NCBI GenBank assembly: GCA_013817135.1
Contig: JACDDF010000014.1
Span: 1 to 13,895, forward strand
Source of the DNA: Nitrospirales bacterium
GTDB taxonomy: Bacteria; Nitrospirota; Nitrospiria; Nitrospirales; UBA8639
Length of the DNA stretch: 13,895 nucleotides
Reading direction: 5' to 3'
Shown here: positions 1 to 7,461 of the stretch, one piece after another
How positions within the stretch are numbered: position 1 is the first letter of the stretch
Layout: each line of letters starts with the position of its first letter
Notes under the pieces: generated by a model
What the model was told of the DNA's origin: nothing
Seen by the model: only the letters and a program-made list of their open reading frames with translations
The model's database searches: none
Program-made: the position numbers and the translations under genes

Positions 1-79
1 TTAAGATTCGTAGGCGATCGTCCTGATTGTCTGAATCGAAGCGAGAAAGCGGGTTTAAGGAAATGCAAGTGAAAAGCAT
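1..79 (-). CDS. Possible 5' end of a minus-strand gene (partial)
   Basis: An open frame begins at ATG 79-77 on the minus strand and stays open for 26 codons to the window edge. A GAGG lies 4 bases upstream of the ATG. The short translation, starting MLFTCISLNPLSRF, is not recognised. An open stretch this short can easily occur by chance, so this is only a flag that a gene may continue to the left. Between 80 and 254 I see no other coding sequence. Confidence 0.2.
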   Translation of the reverse strand, partial: MLFTCISLNPLSRFDSDNQDDRLRIL

Positions 80-234
80 GAGGCCTCGATTATGAAGTTG
101 ATGTTCCGTAACATTGATGTTGACTAGACTTAATTTGTCGATTTTGCAGATTCTGTGGATGATGAGACGGCCATCCCGGATAATCTGGTGAGGCAGCGAA
201 TAGAGTCCGCCGGGTGAGAACAGGAGCTAAGGGA

Positions 235-252
235 ACTGTTTGGAGGAACAGT
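235..252. other. Small hairpin just downstream of the 187-residue gene
   Basis: ACTGTT (235-240) and AACAGT (247-252) form a perfect 6-bp stem around the 6-base loop TGGAGG. It sits two bases past the stop of the minus-strand gene ending at 255, where a terminator is expected. No T-run follows in that direction, so it is not a canonical Rho-independent terminator. It could protect the mRNA 3' end or be chance. Confidence 0.3.
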
Positions 253-254
253 GT

Positions 255-818
255 TTAGTGGAAAAGATGGCTTTGTCCTTGGCTCAGGTTAGGATCTTGA
301 AAACGGTCAAGGTCCAATCGGACAAACCCAAGGCCCGCGACACAGAGTTCAAAATTCGTTGAAAGCGTTTGAAAGAGCGCGGGTGGATTTTTGCCCTGAG
401 GGTCTTGATGTGTAGCGACAATGCTGTAGGAGCGTTTGCCGGCTTTGACATAATCCACCAAAAAGTCTTTGTGGTGAATTAGTCCGGAGCATTTTATTCG
501 TTTGCAATATTCGGGGAAGAGTCCGGCGAGAAACAAGGTCAGGTCCCCGATGTGACGATGAATATCGCGCTCTTTTTCGGCAGAAGACTGTTGGCTATGG
601 GATTCGGCCGCATACAGGAGTTCCACTACTGTTTCGACGGGTTCTCCCTCATGGTCTTTGATACGGGCGAGTTGATCGATATGGATAAATTCGAGGAGCA
701 GGTTTGAAACGTATTCCGTTACTTGAAAGTCTGGCCATCCCAAAGCTTCGGAAAAGTTTCGTTCTGTCAACCGGCCAAATAACTGTCGTAGAGGATGTTG
801 TTCAGGGATTTGTGTCAT
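255..818 (-). CDS. Unrecognised 187-residue soluble protein
   Basis: I do not recognise this family. The product is hydrophilic, with no signal peptide or membrane segment. It is mainly helical in the first half (a Glu-rich stretch around residues 55-85) and more mixed in the second half, which has three cysteines and an HH pair. The chosen start is ATG 818-816, preceded by GGGAAGGG about 5 bases upstream. A longer frame from a GTG at 842 would add eight residues, but that GTG has no better ribosome site and the GA-rich stretch it would translate is itself the Shine-Dalgarno. It lies 55 bases downstream of dtd on the same strand, so it is probably co-transcribed with murJ and dtd. That placement does not define its function. 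Confidence 0.75.
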   Translation of the reverse strand: MTQIPEQHPLRQLFGRLTERNFSEALGWPDFQVTEYVSNLLLEFIHIDQLARIKDHEGEPVETVVELLYAAESHSQQSSAEKERDIHRHIGDLTLFLAGLFPEYCKRIKCSGLIHHKDFLVDYVKAGKRSYSIVATHQDPQGKNPPALFQTLSTNFELCVAGLGFVRLDLDRFQDPNLSQGQSHLFH

Positions 819-873
819 AAACGCCCTTCCCTCTCTTTCCACCGAATGTCCCTTCGTCGGGGTGTGTCGGTTT

Positions 874-1371
874 CTATGTGTGTCTATCGGCCTGATGTAA
901 AAGGTTCTTAACCTTTTTTACTCCTTTGTCTGCCCTGCTGTCCAGGATGAGGGTCATTGGACCATCATTGTCCAATGCCACGTCCATCGTCGCGCCAAAT
1001 ATTCCTGCTTGTACGGATAGGCCAAGGGCTCGGAATTGCTCCAGTGTTTCCTGATATCGCACGCGTGCTTCTTCAGGAGGTGCTGCCAATTCAAAGCTTG
1101 GGCGTCGTCCCTTTTCGGTATTGGCCAGTAACGTGAATTGAGAGATTAGAAGGAGTTCACCATTGATGTCTTGAATCGAATCAGTCATTTTCCCTTGTGT
1201 GTCAGGAAAAATTCGTAGTCGAGCAATTTTCTCGACCATGAAGGACACGTCTTGACCTGTATCGCCTTGGGCTACCCCTAACAGAATGACGAGCCCCCGG
1301 TTGATGTGGGCGATGACTTGGTTTTCAACCGTGACGGAAGCCTGTCTGACGCGTTGAATGACGGCAATCAT
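874..1371 (-). CDS. dtd: D-aminoacyl-tRNA deacylase (DTD)
   Basis: It hydrolyses D-aminoacyl-tRNA (and glycyl-tRNA-Ala mischarges) in the cytoplasm, keeping D-amino acids out of translation. Both family signatures are present: SQFTL at residues 77-81, and NDGPMT at 135-140 containing the Gly-Pro pair (137-138) that forms the cross-subunit chiral-proofreading motif of the homodimer. The N-terminus (MIAVIQRVRQASVTVE) is typical, and 165 residues is close to the usual length of about 145-150 plus a short lysine-rich tail. The ATG at 1371 has AAAGGG about 5 bases upstream. It follows murJ on the same strand after a 73-base gap, with the 187-residue gene downstream, which suggests one transcription unit. 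No anomaly seen. Confidence 0.96.
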   Translation of the reverse strand: MIAVIQRVRQASVTVENQVIAHINRGLVILLGVAQGDTGQDVSFMVEKIARLRIFPDTQGKMTDSIQDINGELLLISQFTLLANTEKGRRPSFELAAPPEEARVRYQETLEQFRALGLSVQAGIFGATMDVALDNDGPMTLILDSRADKGVKKVKNLLHQADRHT

Positions 1372-1444
1372 GAAGCCCTTTCGTGATTTCGCCTATTTCC
1401 AGCCCAGCCAGTCATGAGGACGGTATGCGTGTCAGTCTGAATGC

Positions 1445-3064
1445 TTATGTTGTGGAAGATGGTTTTCGTATTTTTCGTCGCAACATGAGCTTCAGGTGCG
1501 TAAGTTCCTCTGACTTGAATACGTGGTGAACGGAAAAATATCCAATCGTGCTTGCGACAAGAGCCAGAGTCAGCCAGGCAACTTTTTCGAGACTCTGTCC
1601 TGTTGTCTGCCATAGCGGAAATCCTGCAATCCAGACGGAAACGGCGATGAGAGGGAGAAGGGCTATTCCTGTGCGGACCAGAGATAATCCGAGTGTTTTC
1701 CACAGTAACCCCTGAAGCCGATTCCCTAAAATAATGAGTAAAATGAGGGTGTTCCCCATTGCAGCTAATGCGGTCGCCAGGGCTAATCCGGTGTGTTGGA
1801 GCCATTGCATAAGCCATAATGACAGCCCAATATTGAGGACAACCGAAAACACAGCCACGATGGCCGGGGTCTTCGTATCTTGAAGGGAATAAAACGCGGT
1901 TGCCAGAATTCGATAGCTGGCGAAGGCCCACAATCCTATTGAAAATCCGAGAAGCGCCGAAGCGGTTCCAACTGTATCCATGGCCGAAAAGGCACCATGC
2001 TCAAAAAATACATGAATAATGGGTATGCGTAACAGCATCAGTCCAACCATTGATGGAAGGATGATAAATAGCACCATGCGTAAACCAAAATTCACCGTTT
2101 CCCGAAGTTCATGAATGGCTCCACGGGCTGCTTGGCCGGATAGGGTGGGCAAAATGGCTGTGGCCATTGCCACACCAAATACCCCTAATGGGAATTGAAT
2201 GAGGCGCATCCCATAAAACAGATACGTGGGGCCTCCTTGAAAATACGAAGCTAAAATCGTGCTGATGGTGAGATTAATTTGGGTCACAGCTAATCCCAGC
2301 AAGGAAGGAATGAGCAGAAACCCCATTCGTTTAACTCCGGGATGGCGCGGATGAAAATTCCAGGACAATGGAAAACCATGTTTGTGTAAACTGGGTAATT
2401 GCATCAGGAATTGAGCGAGCCCTCCCACCACAATGCCTATGGCTACAGCCAGAATCGCCTGGTCAAATAATGGGGAAATGGCTACGGCAAAGAAAATGAC
2501 ACAAAGATTGAAAAAGACAGGAGCCAAGGCAGGAACGGCGAATGAATGGAGGGAATTGAGTATCCCCATGGCCAGGGCCGCAAGACTCACGAAGAGTAAG
2601 TAGGGGAACATAATTTGTGTGAGGAGCGTGGTGGTGGCAAGTTGATTCGCCTGCCCATGGAGGCCGGGTGCCAGAAGCCAGACGAGACTTGGCGCGGCAA
2701 CGATGCCCATTAAGGTGACAAAGGTTACGAGCGTCAGGAGCGTGGTGAATGCCGCGCTGGCTAACTCCCAGGTTTCCTGCTTGGACCGGGTCGAATGATA
2801 TTCGGTGAAAACGGGGATAAAGGCGGAAGACATGGATCCTTCCGCAAAAAGTTCGCGCAACAGATTGGGAATTCGATAAGCGATGTAAAAGGCGTCTGCT
2901 GAAGCGTTGGCGCCAAACAAATTGGCGAGAATGACATCTCGTATAAATCCGAGAATCCGACTGCAGAAAGTGGCTCCGCCGATCAGCCCGGCCGCACGGC
3001 TAATTCGATGGGCCTCTCCTTGAGGAGATGACGGGACTGATGGAGGTTGGGCTGATTGGGCCAT
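1445..3064 (-). CDS. murJ: Lipid II flippase MurJ (MviN family)
   Basis: An integral membrane protein of the MOP superfamily that flips the peptidoglycan precursor lipid II across the inner membrane. The 539 residues carry many hydrophobic segments consistent with the family's 14 helices. Comparison with E. coli MurJ from memory places the essential charged residues here at R36, R42/D43 and D57, in the segment RIPNLLRELFAEG (64-76, including R70), and at R287 in GMRLIQFPLGVFGVAMAT (285-302), equivalent to E. coli R270. The N-terminal extension of about 25 polar residues (Pro/Ser/Gln-rich) is longer than in E. coli, and the C-terminus ends in a basic tail. No clear Shine-Dalgarno precedes ATG 3064, and the next in-frame ATG is far inside the core, so this start is likely but unproven. 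A TATAAT lies about 75 bases upstream (3144-3139). Confidence 0.96.
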   Translation of the reverse strand: MAQSAQPPSVPSSPQGEAHRISRAAGLIGGATFCSRILGFIRDVILANLFGANASADAFYIAYRIPNLLRELFAEGSMSSAFIPVFTEYHSTRSKQETWELASAAFTTLLTLVTFVTLMGIVAAPSLVWLLAPGLHGQANQLATTTLLTQIMFPYLLFVSLAALAMGILNSLHSFAVPALAPVFFNLCVIFFAVAISPLFDQAILAVAIGIVVGGLAQFLMQLPSLHKHGFPLSWNFHPRHPGVKRMGFLLIPSLLGLAVTQINLTISTILASYFQGGPTYLFYGMRLIQFPLGVFGVAMATAILPTLSGQAARGAIHELRETVNFGLRMVLFIILPSMVGLMLLRIPIIHVFFEHGAFSAMDTVGTASALLGFSIGLWAFASYRILATAFYSLQDTKTPAIVAVFSVVLNIGLSLWLMQWLQHTGLALATALAAMGNTLILLIILGNRLQGLLWKTLGLSLVRTGIALLPLIAVSVWIAGFPLWQTTGQSLEKVAWLTLALVASTIGYFSVHHVFKSEELTHLKLMLRRKIRKPSSTT

Positions 3065-3138
3065 CCGAATAGGAATGTTACCGGAAAGGGTTGAGTTGTT
3101 TCATCTGTTGGATGTCAGGGAAGCCATTGTCTTGCTCT

Positions 3139-3144
3139 ATTATA
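3139..3144 (-). promoter_or_regulatory. Possible -10 element for murJ
   Basis: On the minus strand, 3144-3139 reads TATAAT, a perfect -10 hexamer, about 75 bases before the murJ start. I see no convincing -35 at 16-18 bases upstream and no extended TGn. It is therefore only a candidate. Confidence 0.3.
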
Positions 3145-3201
3145 AGGGGACGCTGAACCTCACGCAGAATCTGGACACGCGCGTTTTTACTTGATCTTGA
3201 A

Positions 3202-3230
3202 TTGACACCCTCTGAACCATGCTTTAGCAT
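3202..3230 (+). promoter_or_regulatory. Sigma-70-type promoter for the spermidine-synthase-like gene
   Basis: TTGACA at 3202-3207 is a perfect -35. It is followed after exactly 17 bases by TAGCAT at 3225-3230 (four of six -10 positions). Transcription would start near 3237, giving a leader of about 27 bases before ATG 3264. Confidence 0.5.
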
Positions 3231-3263
3231 CACTTCCCTTCTGTCCATGCACTTCTCCATCTT

Positions 3264-4805
3264 ATGACAAGATCTTCGTTGACTCAATCCAGTCTGCCAC
3301 GATGGTGGTGTTTTGCAACCGCCTTTTCGACCGGTGCGGTGGTGATGGCGCTGGAAATTTTAGGAAGCCGACTCCTCGCGCCGGTTTTTGGTAGTTCACT
3401 ATTTGTCTGGGGCGGGCTGATCGGAGTGGTTCTGGCTGCCATGAGCAGTGGGTATGCTGCGGGAGGCTGGCTGGCTGATCGATACGCTCCGCAGAGGGTG
3501 TTGGCTGGGCTGTTATTGCTGTCCGGCGCTTGGACCCTGTTATTGTCATGGGCAGGCCAGCCCGTAGTTTTTGGAGTGGCTCAATGGATTCAGGATCCTC
3601 GCTGGGGGCCATGTTTTGCAGCCAGTGTGCTGTTGGCGGTTCCGGCATTTGGATTGAGCGGTGTTCTTCCGGCTCTCTTGCGTTTGGCTATCGGGGATAT
3701 GGGGCATCTTGGACGTCATACGGGTGGCATGATTGCGGTTTCAACCATTGGAAGTCTTGTCGGAACCTGGGGGACCTCGTTTTATCTTTTAACCTGGCTG
3801 GGTAGCACCACATTAGTCGCTATCCTTGGCGTGGTCCAGATCTGTCTTGGTCTATGGTGGACATTGAGAGTTGGAATTCTCCAGCCTGGTTTCCAGGCCA
3901 TGCTCCTTGCCTGCGTAGGCGGAATAACCTGGATGGGTTTTCATCCGGTCAGCATTTTGCCACCGGCCATCTATCAGGAAGATAGCCCGTACCAACAGGT
4001 TAGAGTAAGTGAAAATGATTTATTCCGTTTTCTTATTTTGGACAATACTTTCCACGCGGTGATGTGGAAAGCGACGCCGGAATCTCTTGCCTTGCCCTAT
4101 AGCCATGTCATGATGGGTGTCTTGCCACTTGTCGAGAATCCTAAGCGAGGATTGATCTTAGGCCATGGCGGAGGATCATTGGCAAAGTGGCTAGGGAAGC
4201 ACTGGCCGGATTTGGAATTAGATGTTGTCGAAATGGACCCGTCTGTCGTCCGAGTCGCTGAACGGTATTTTGGTTATACGCCACCGCTCAACCATCATGT
4301 GTATGTGCAAGACGCCCGCACGTTTTTACGAAACAACCCTTTCCAGTATGACGTGGTGTGGGTCGATGTGTTTGCCAGGCATCTCATTCCGTTCCATGTG
4401 ACGACTCAGGAATTCTTTGAAGAATTACGGAAGCATGTGAACCCTGAAGGCGCAGTTGCCGTTAATCTGGCTTCCTCCGATGCGCCGGCGAATGTTCGCC
4501 GCGCACAAGCGGTGTTGACCACTATGCAACTGGCGTTTCCTGAAGTGGTGCCCTACGGGGTCGCGGGCCCTGAATGGTTAGAGACAAAAAAAGGGTCCGT
4601 GAACCTGATTTTTTTTGGTGGGAAACCTGTCTCCGTTATGCGCGCTTCGAACTTTTTGGATGTCTTGGCTCGTCAGATGAATCGTGATCGATTTCCGCCA
4701 GAAGGGTTTGCATTTTTCATGTCACAGGAGCCGGTCGTACTGGGTCCGGGCGAAATTCTGACCGATGATTTCTCTCCGCTAGATTTACTTCAGGGGGAAG
4801 GGTAA
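3264..4805 (+). CDS. Membrane-anchored spermidine-synthase-like protein
   Basis: The first ~230 of 513 residues form a block of hydrophobic helices (MALEILGSRLLAPVFGSS at 28-45 is typical of these fusions). Residues ~240-510 form a SAM/decarboxy-SAM-binding Rossmann domain of the polyamine-synthase type. Landmarks are EDSPYQQVRV (239-248), GHGGGSL (300-306), VVEMDPSVV (321-329, with the ribose-binding acid E323), QDAR (349-352), VWVDVF (365-370) and ILTDDFSPLD (498-507). Two features depart from true spermidine synthases. The Asp of the GGGDG loop is absent. The VDSxDP signature reads D368-V-F-A, which keeps the catalytic Asp but loses the second one used for the amine substrate. Substrate is therefore unknown; a polyamine-related or other SAM-dependent role is possible. 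No Shine-Dalgarno is visible before the ATG. Confidence 0.85.
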   Translation: MTRSSLTQSSLPRWWCFATAFSTGAVVMALEILGSRLLAPVFGSSLFVWGGLIGVVLAAMSSGYAAGGWLADRYAPQRVLAGLLLLSGAWTLLLSWAGQPVVFGVAQWIQDPRWGPCFAASVLLAVPAFGLSGVLPALLRLAIGDMGHLGRHTGGMIAVSTIGSLVGTWGTSFYLLTWLGSTTLVAILGVVQICLGLWWTLRVGILQPGFQAMLLACVGGITWMGFHPVSILPPAIYQEDSPYQQVRVSENDLFRFLILDNTFHAVMWKATPESLALPYSHVMMGVLPLVENPKRGLILGHGGGSLAKWLGKHWPDLELDVVEMDPSVVRVAERYFGYTPPLNHHVYVQDARTFLRNNPFQYDVVWVDVFARHLIPFHVTTQEFFEELRKHVNPEGAVAVNLASSDAPANVRRAQAVLTTMQLAFPEVVPYGVAGPEWLETKKGSVNLIFFGGKPVSVMRASNFLDVLARQMNRDRFPPEGFAFFMSQEPVVLGPGEILTDDFSPLDLLQGEG

Positions 4806-4866
4806 GCATCCCTTTTGCCTCGAGTCAGCAAGGTTCTTCCTTTAATTCATAAAAACAGCGCAGGAT

Positions 4867-4888
4867 ACCCCTCAGCTTGCTGGGGGGT
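4867..4888 (+). terminator. GC-rich hairpin after the spermidine-synthase-like gene
   Basis: Bases 4867-4875 pair with 4880-4888 (nine pairs including one T-G) around the 4-base loop CTTG. The stem is strongly GC (ACCCC side, GGGGGGT side). It lies about 60 bases past the stop codon. The following GTTTC is a poor T-tract; on the other strand a GTTTTT appears about 10 bases beyond the stem. A second 5-bp hairpin (TCACC/GGTGA, 4892-4906) follows immediately. It may be a terminator or 3'-end stabiliser. Confidence 0.4.
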
Positions 4889-5230
4889 GTTTCACCAGAA
4901 AGGTGAGCTATCCTTGGTTCTTATCGTGGGAATAGTCCAGGTAGTTAAAAAACGGTAAGAGGCCACTGTAATAAAGAATGGGTTCCACTTATGTGGCGTC
5001 TGGCGGGGACTGCTTTGGCGGTTTTTCCTCCCCAGGTTTCCCATGTGTCTGTAATCACAATATTAGGGTGCATGCCAGAATTGCTGGCATGAGGCGTTCA
5101 ACCATGTCTTCATTTTGGCCGTCGGGAAGGGTCGTTGCCGTCATCCTGAGGCCTAAGATCAAAGATTGTAGTGGAGACATAATCGAAGGGGAATACACTG
5201 TGTAAAGGGGCAGGAGTCCCAGATATAATC
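4889..5230. other. Gene-free stretch with one strong inverted repeat
   Basis: No convincing gene is seen here; the open frames are short, lack ribosome sites and have compositions unlike their neighbours. The main structure is a perfect 8-bp inverted repeat, CATGCCAG (5071-5078) and CTGGCATG (5084-5091), around the 5-base loop AATTG. It is not followed by a T-run on either strand. It could be an operator or an RNA hairpin. The stretch also holds a 17-base sequence (4945-4961) nearly repeated at 9391-9408. Confidence 0.5.
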
Positions 5231-5554
5231 TTAGTTTTGACAGATAGTCGCTGGCCAAAATTTGTACCGAATTTGTGGTAGCTGAGCGCCGTCAAAATTC
5301 GGGAGATCATAAAGACATCGATCAACCACTGCTACCTCATCTTGAGTAAAATCGAAGACTTTCCGGGTTTTATAAAATTGATCCAGCGTATAATAATCCC
5401 CTGTGGTTGGCCTCTCGGCCACCGCTGCCTGAAGTGCTTTGAAGACTGCGGTATCGCAGCCAGGGATACGTCCATTGTTGCGGGTAATGCACCATTTTAT
5501 GATTTCGGCTACCCCATACATGCTTAGATCAATTTTTTGATTTTCCTCAGCCAT
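5231..5554 (-). CDS. Unrecognised 107-residue soluble protein
   Basis: I do not recognise the family. The product is acidic, soluble and apparently globular, with no signal peptide. It has four cysteines (around residues 23, 34, 80 and 105), a probable helical N-terminal half (VAEIIKWCITRNN, then AVFKALQAAVAE) and an aromatic-rich second half. The start at ATG 5554 is well supported: AAGGAGG ends 5 bases upstream, a near-perfect Shine-Dalgarno implying efficient translation. An upstream in-frame start at 5578 would place this ribosome site inside the gene, so it is rejected. The gene stands alone, divergent from the propeller lipoprotein across about 260 bases, and its function is open. Confidence 0.82.
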   Translation of the reverse strand: MAEENQKIDLSMYGVAEIIKWCITRNNGRIPGCDTAVFKALQAAVAERPTTGDYYTLDQFYKTRKVFDFTQDEVAVVDRCLYDLPNFDGAQLPQIRYKFWPATICQN

Positions 5555-5710
5555 GGTTTCCTCCTTACAAACAGACAAAAAGACAAGAGATCTCTATAAC
5601 ATAAAGAGAGTCGTGTCATCCAGTGGGGGATGGTCACCCCTTTCAAAATAACCATTGGAAAAGTCGGTAGCTAGTTAGAAAACATACGATTTCTCGGACT
5701 ACTAGCCGGT

Positions 5711-5739
5711 TTTACATCATTTGGAAAAATCCGTATACT
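5711..5739 (+). promoter_or_regulatory. Strong sigma-70-type promoter for the propeller lipoprotein
   Basis: TTTACA (5711-5716, five of six) and TATACT (5734-5739, five of six) are separated by exactly 17 bases. The predicted transcription start is near 5746. That leaves only about 7 bases before ATG 5753 but about 73 before the TTG at 5819, which bears on the start-codon choice for the gene below. Confidence 0.6.
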
Positions 5740-5818
5740 CGGGGCGCTGGGCATGGTTTATCCTGCATCTATATGGGCACCCTCTCCACGCACATATTCT
5801 GGAGAAAGGCAAGAAGAA

Positions 5819-7006
5819 TTGTATTCCAGTCAATCCTTGTGTGCTCGACTTGTCATTCCTCTGGGGCTTTTGGGCCTGCTGTCCTTGGTCGGTTGTCCTA
5901 CACGTGAGGAGTACCATCCTCCTGATCTGATTTATCATTACCTCGACATTCCAGTCGGGAAAAACCCTACGTCAATCCGGGCAAGTGATTTTAACGGTGA
6001 TGGATTTACGGATTTAATCACCACCAATATTCAGGGAAATTCCCTGTCCCTGCTCTTGGGAAAAGGGGACGGGAGTTTTCAGGACCAAAAAACGATTTCT
6101 GCCTGTCAGGAGCCCAGGAATGTGGCTGTTGATGATTTTAATCTTGACCACGTGCCGGATTTCGTTGTGGCGTGTTCCGGGGATAATCATGCTCTCGTGT
6201 TTTTGGGACAAGGTGATGGCACTTTTTTGCGTGGGGCCCAATACCTGGTTCACCGTACTCCAGTGAGTATTGCCACAGGAGATTTTAATGAAGATTTCCT
6301 TCCTGATTTAGCTGTGGCCCTCCGCAACGACAAAATTCAAATCCTGTTGGGTATGGGCAACGGAAAATTTCGATTGGGGTCGTTATATGAATATGGAGAT
6401 ACGCCTACCTCTGTGGCTACAGAGGATTTGAATGGAGATAAACATTTGGATTTGGCAGTGACCAATGGAGGGCCGATGAGTCATGCTGTGTCGATCTGGT
6501 TGGGTTTGGGGGATGGCACCTTCCAAGCTCCAACTGACTATCGAACCGGCAAACGGCCCTTGGGGGTCTCCTTTGCGGATTTCAATACTGATCGAGCCAT
6601 AGATCTTCTCGTGATTAACGGTGAGATGAACACGATTACCGTGTTTTTAGGAAACGGGGATGGGACTTTTCAAGAGGGAAAAGAATCAGGCGGCGATGCC
6701 GGTCCAAATTTTGGAGTGGCCCAGGATTTTGACGGAGACAAAGTGCCGGATGTGGCCGGTGCCAATATTCAATCTGGGAGTATTTCGTTGCTATTTGGGA
6801 ATGGCGATGGGACATTTCACTATCCTCCAAGGGATTATGCCACCCCGCATGCCCCCTTTGCATTGACCACCCTATCGATTGCAACCGATCGGGGAGAAGA
6901 ACCAGGGTTGGCGGTCGTGAATAACGCATCTAGTAATGTCTCTATTTTTTTACATCATGGGTTGAATATCCGGAAGGGCCAACTTTCGGCATCTCCCTCT
7001 TCTTGA
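5819..7006 (+). CDS. Lipoprotein with seven-bladed FG-GAP/VCBS propeller
   Basis: A secreted, probably lipid-anchored beta-propeller. From a TTG at 5819, residues 1-10 form a short n-region with one Arg, 11-23 a Leu-rich core, and LVGC (23-26) a lipobox with the acylated Cys at 26. Six Ca-binding DxNxD-type loops start at residues 57, 106, 155, 203, 254 and 303, spaced 48-51 residues, each followed by an LG.GDGTF-like strand. A seventh degenerate blade (around SIATDRGEEPGLAVVNN) closes the ring. The TTG has GGAGAAAGG at 5801-5809, nine bases upstream. The in-frame ATG at 5753 would put about 48 residues before the Cys and sit almost on the predicted transcription start, so it is less likely. 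Such propellers commonly mediate surface binding; the ligand is unknown. Confidence 0.85.
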   Translation: MYSSQSLCARLVIPLGLLGLLSLVGCPTREEYHPPDLIYHYLDIPVGKNPTSIRASDFNGDGFTDLITTNIQGNSLSLLLGKGDGSFQDQKTISACQEPRNVAVDDFNLDHVPDFVVACSGDNHALVFLGQGDGTFLRGAQYLVHRTPVSIATGDFNEDFLPDLAVALRNDKIQILLGMGNGKFRLGSLYEYGDTPTSVATEDLNGDKHLDLAVTNGGPMSHAVSIWLGLGDGTFQAPTDYRTGKRPLGVSFADFNTDRAIDLLVINGEMNTITVFLGNGDGTFQEGKESGGDAGPNFGVAQDFDGDKVPDVAGANIQSGSISLLFGNGDGTFHYPPRDYATPHAPFALTTLSIATDRGEEPGLAVVNNASSNVSIFLHHGLNIRKGQLSASPSS

Positions 7007-7024
7007 TACTTCGATGGGTTGTTC

Positions 7025-7054
7025 TTGACACCAGATTTCTGCAATGTTTACAGT
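7025..7054 (+). promoter_or_regulatory. Candidate promoter for the small membrane protein
   Basis: TTGACA (7025-7030, perfect -35) is followed after 18 bases by TACAGT (7049-7054, four of six). The predicted start near 7061 gives a leader of about 60 bases before the GTG at 7120. Confidence 0.35.
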
Positions 7055-7119
7055 AACTTTGCCTTTCAGAAAGAGGCGTACCGCCGTTCCAAAGCGTGAT
7101 TCAGCCTTGTGAGGAGAAT

Positions 7120-7320
7120 GTGCGAACTTTTGGCTGGTGGTTTGGAATGGGATCTCTGTTGACCTTAGCCGTCTTGCTGGTTCAGGGCGGAATGAGAGAC
7201 CTGATTTACGGTTCGTCGCATTCCGGGACGTGGGAAGGAATTCTTACTATGGGATTGACGGTTTTTGGGGGTGGAGTACTTGCGGGCTGTGTGGCGGTGA
7301 TTTTAAATCGACTTCGCTAG
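7120..7320 (+). CDS. Small two-helix membrane protein, function unknown
   Basis: A 66-residue product starting with GTG at 7120, with GAGGAG at 7111-7116 just upstream (its GAGG is five bases from the start). Two hydrophobic segments are clear: about residues 4-22 (GWWFGMGSLLTLAVLLV) and 40-62 (ILTMGLTVFGGGVLAGCVAV). A short hydrophilic loop with RDLIYGSSHSGTW separates them, and the tail NRLR is basic. A GTG at 7096 would extend the frame by eight residues but has no ribosome site. I do not recognise a family. The gene lies downstream of the propeller lipoprotein with its own possible promoter. Being so short, it could still be a chance frame, though the two well-formed helices and ribosome site favour a real gene. 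Confidence 0.5.
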   Translation: MRTFGWWFGMGSLLTLAVLLVQGGMRDLIYGSSHSGTWEGILTMGLTVFGGGVLAGCVAVILNRLR

Positions 7321-7461
7321 GCAACTTGGATGCCTCAGGAAGAGGGCTGAAAGGGACTTTAGTTTTCCCGGTTTTTCGGGTTGGCCAGGGAAAAGAAAGA
7401 AGATGGGTGATCCCATCCGCTCATACTGGGTATCTCATCAGAGAAGTAGGTCTGTATCGAT

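Noticed and set aside
1368..1931. A 187-codon minus-strand frame overlapping the 3' part of murJ
   Set aside because: It is an out-of-frame shadow of murJ, which has strong family motifs throughout; the translation is rich in Arg, His and Ser with no domain.
3078..3287. A 69-codon open frame on the minus strand in the murJ upstream region
   Set aside because: It covers the promoter region and overlaps the 5' end of the divergent spermidine-synthase-like gene. No ribosome site and no recognisable family.
4978..5205. A 75-codon plus-strand frame in the gene-poor stretch
   Set aside because: No Shine-Dalgarno, unlikely composition, and it spans the perfect hairpin at 5071-5091; I see no protein-like pattern.
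7366..7417. Short inverted repeats (CCCG/CGGG at 7367-7380; GATGGG/CCCATC at 7402-7417) as terminators
   Set aside because: Stems are only 4-6 bp and no T-run follows; they could occur by chance.
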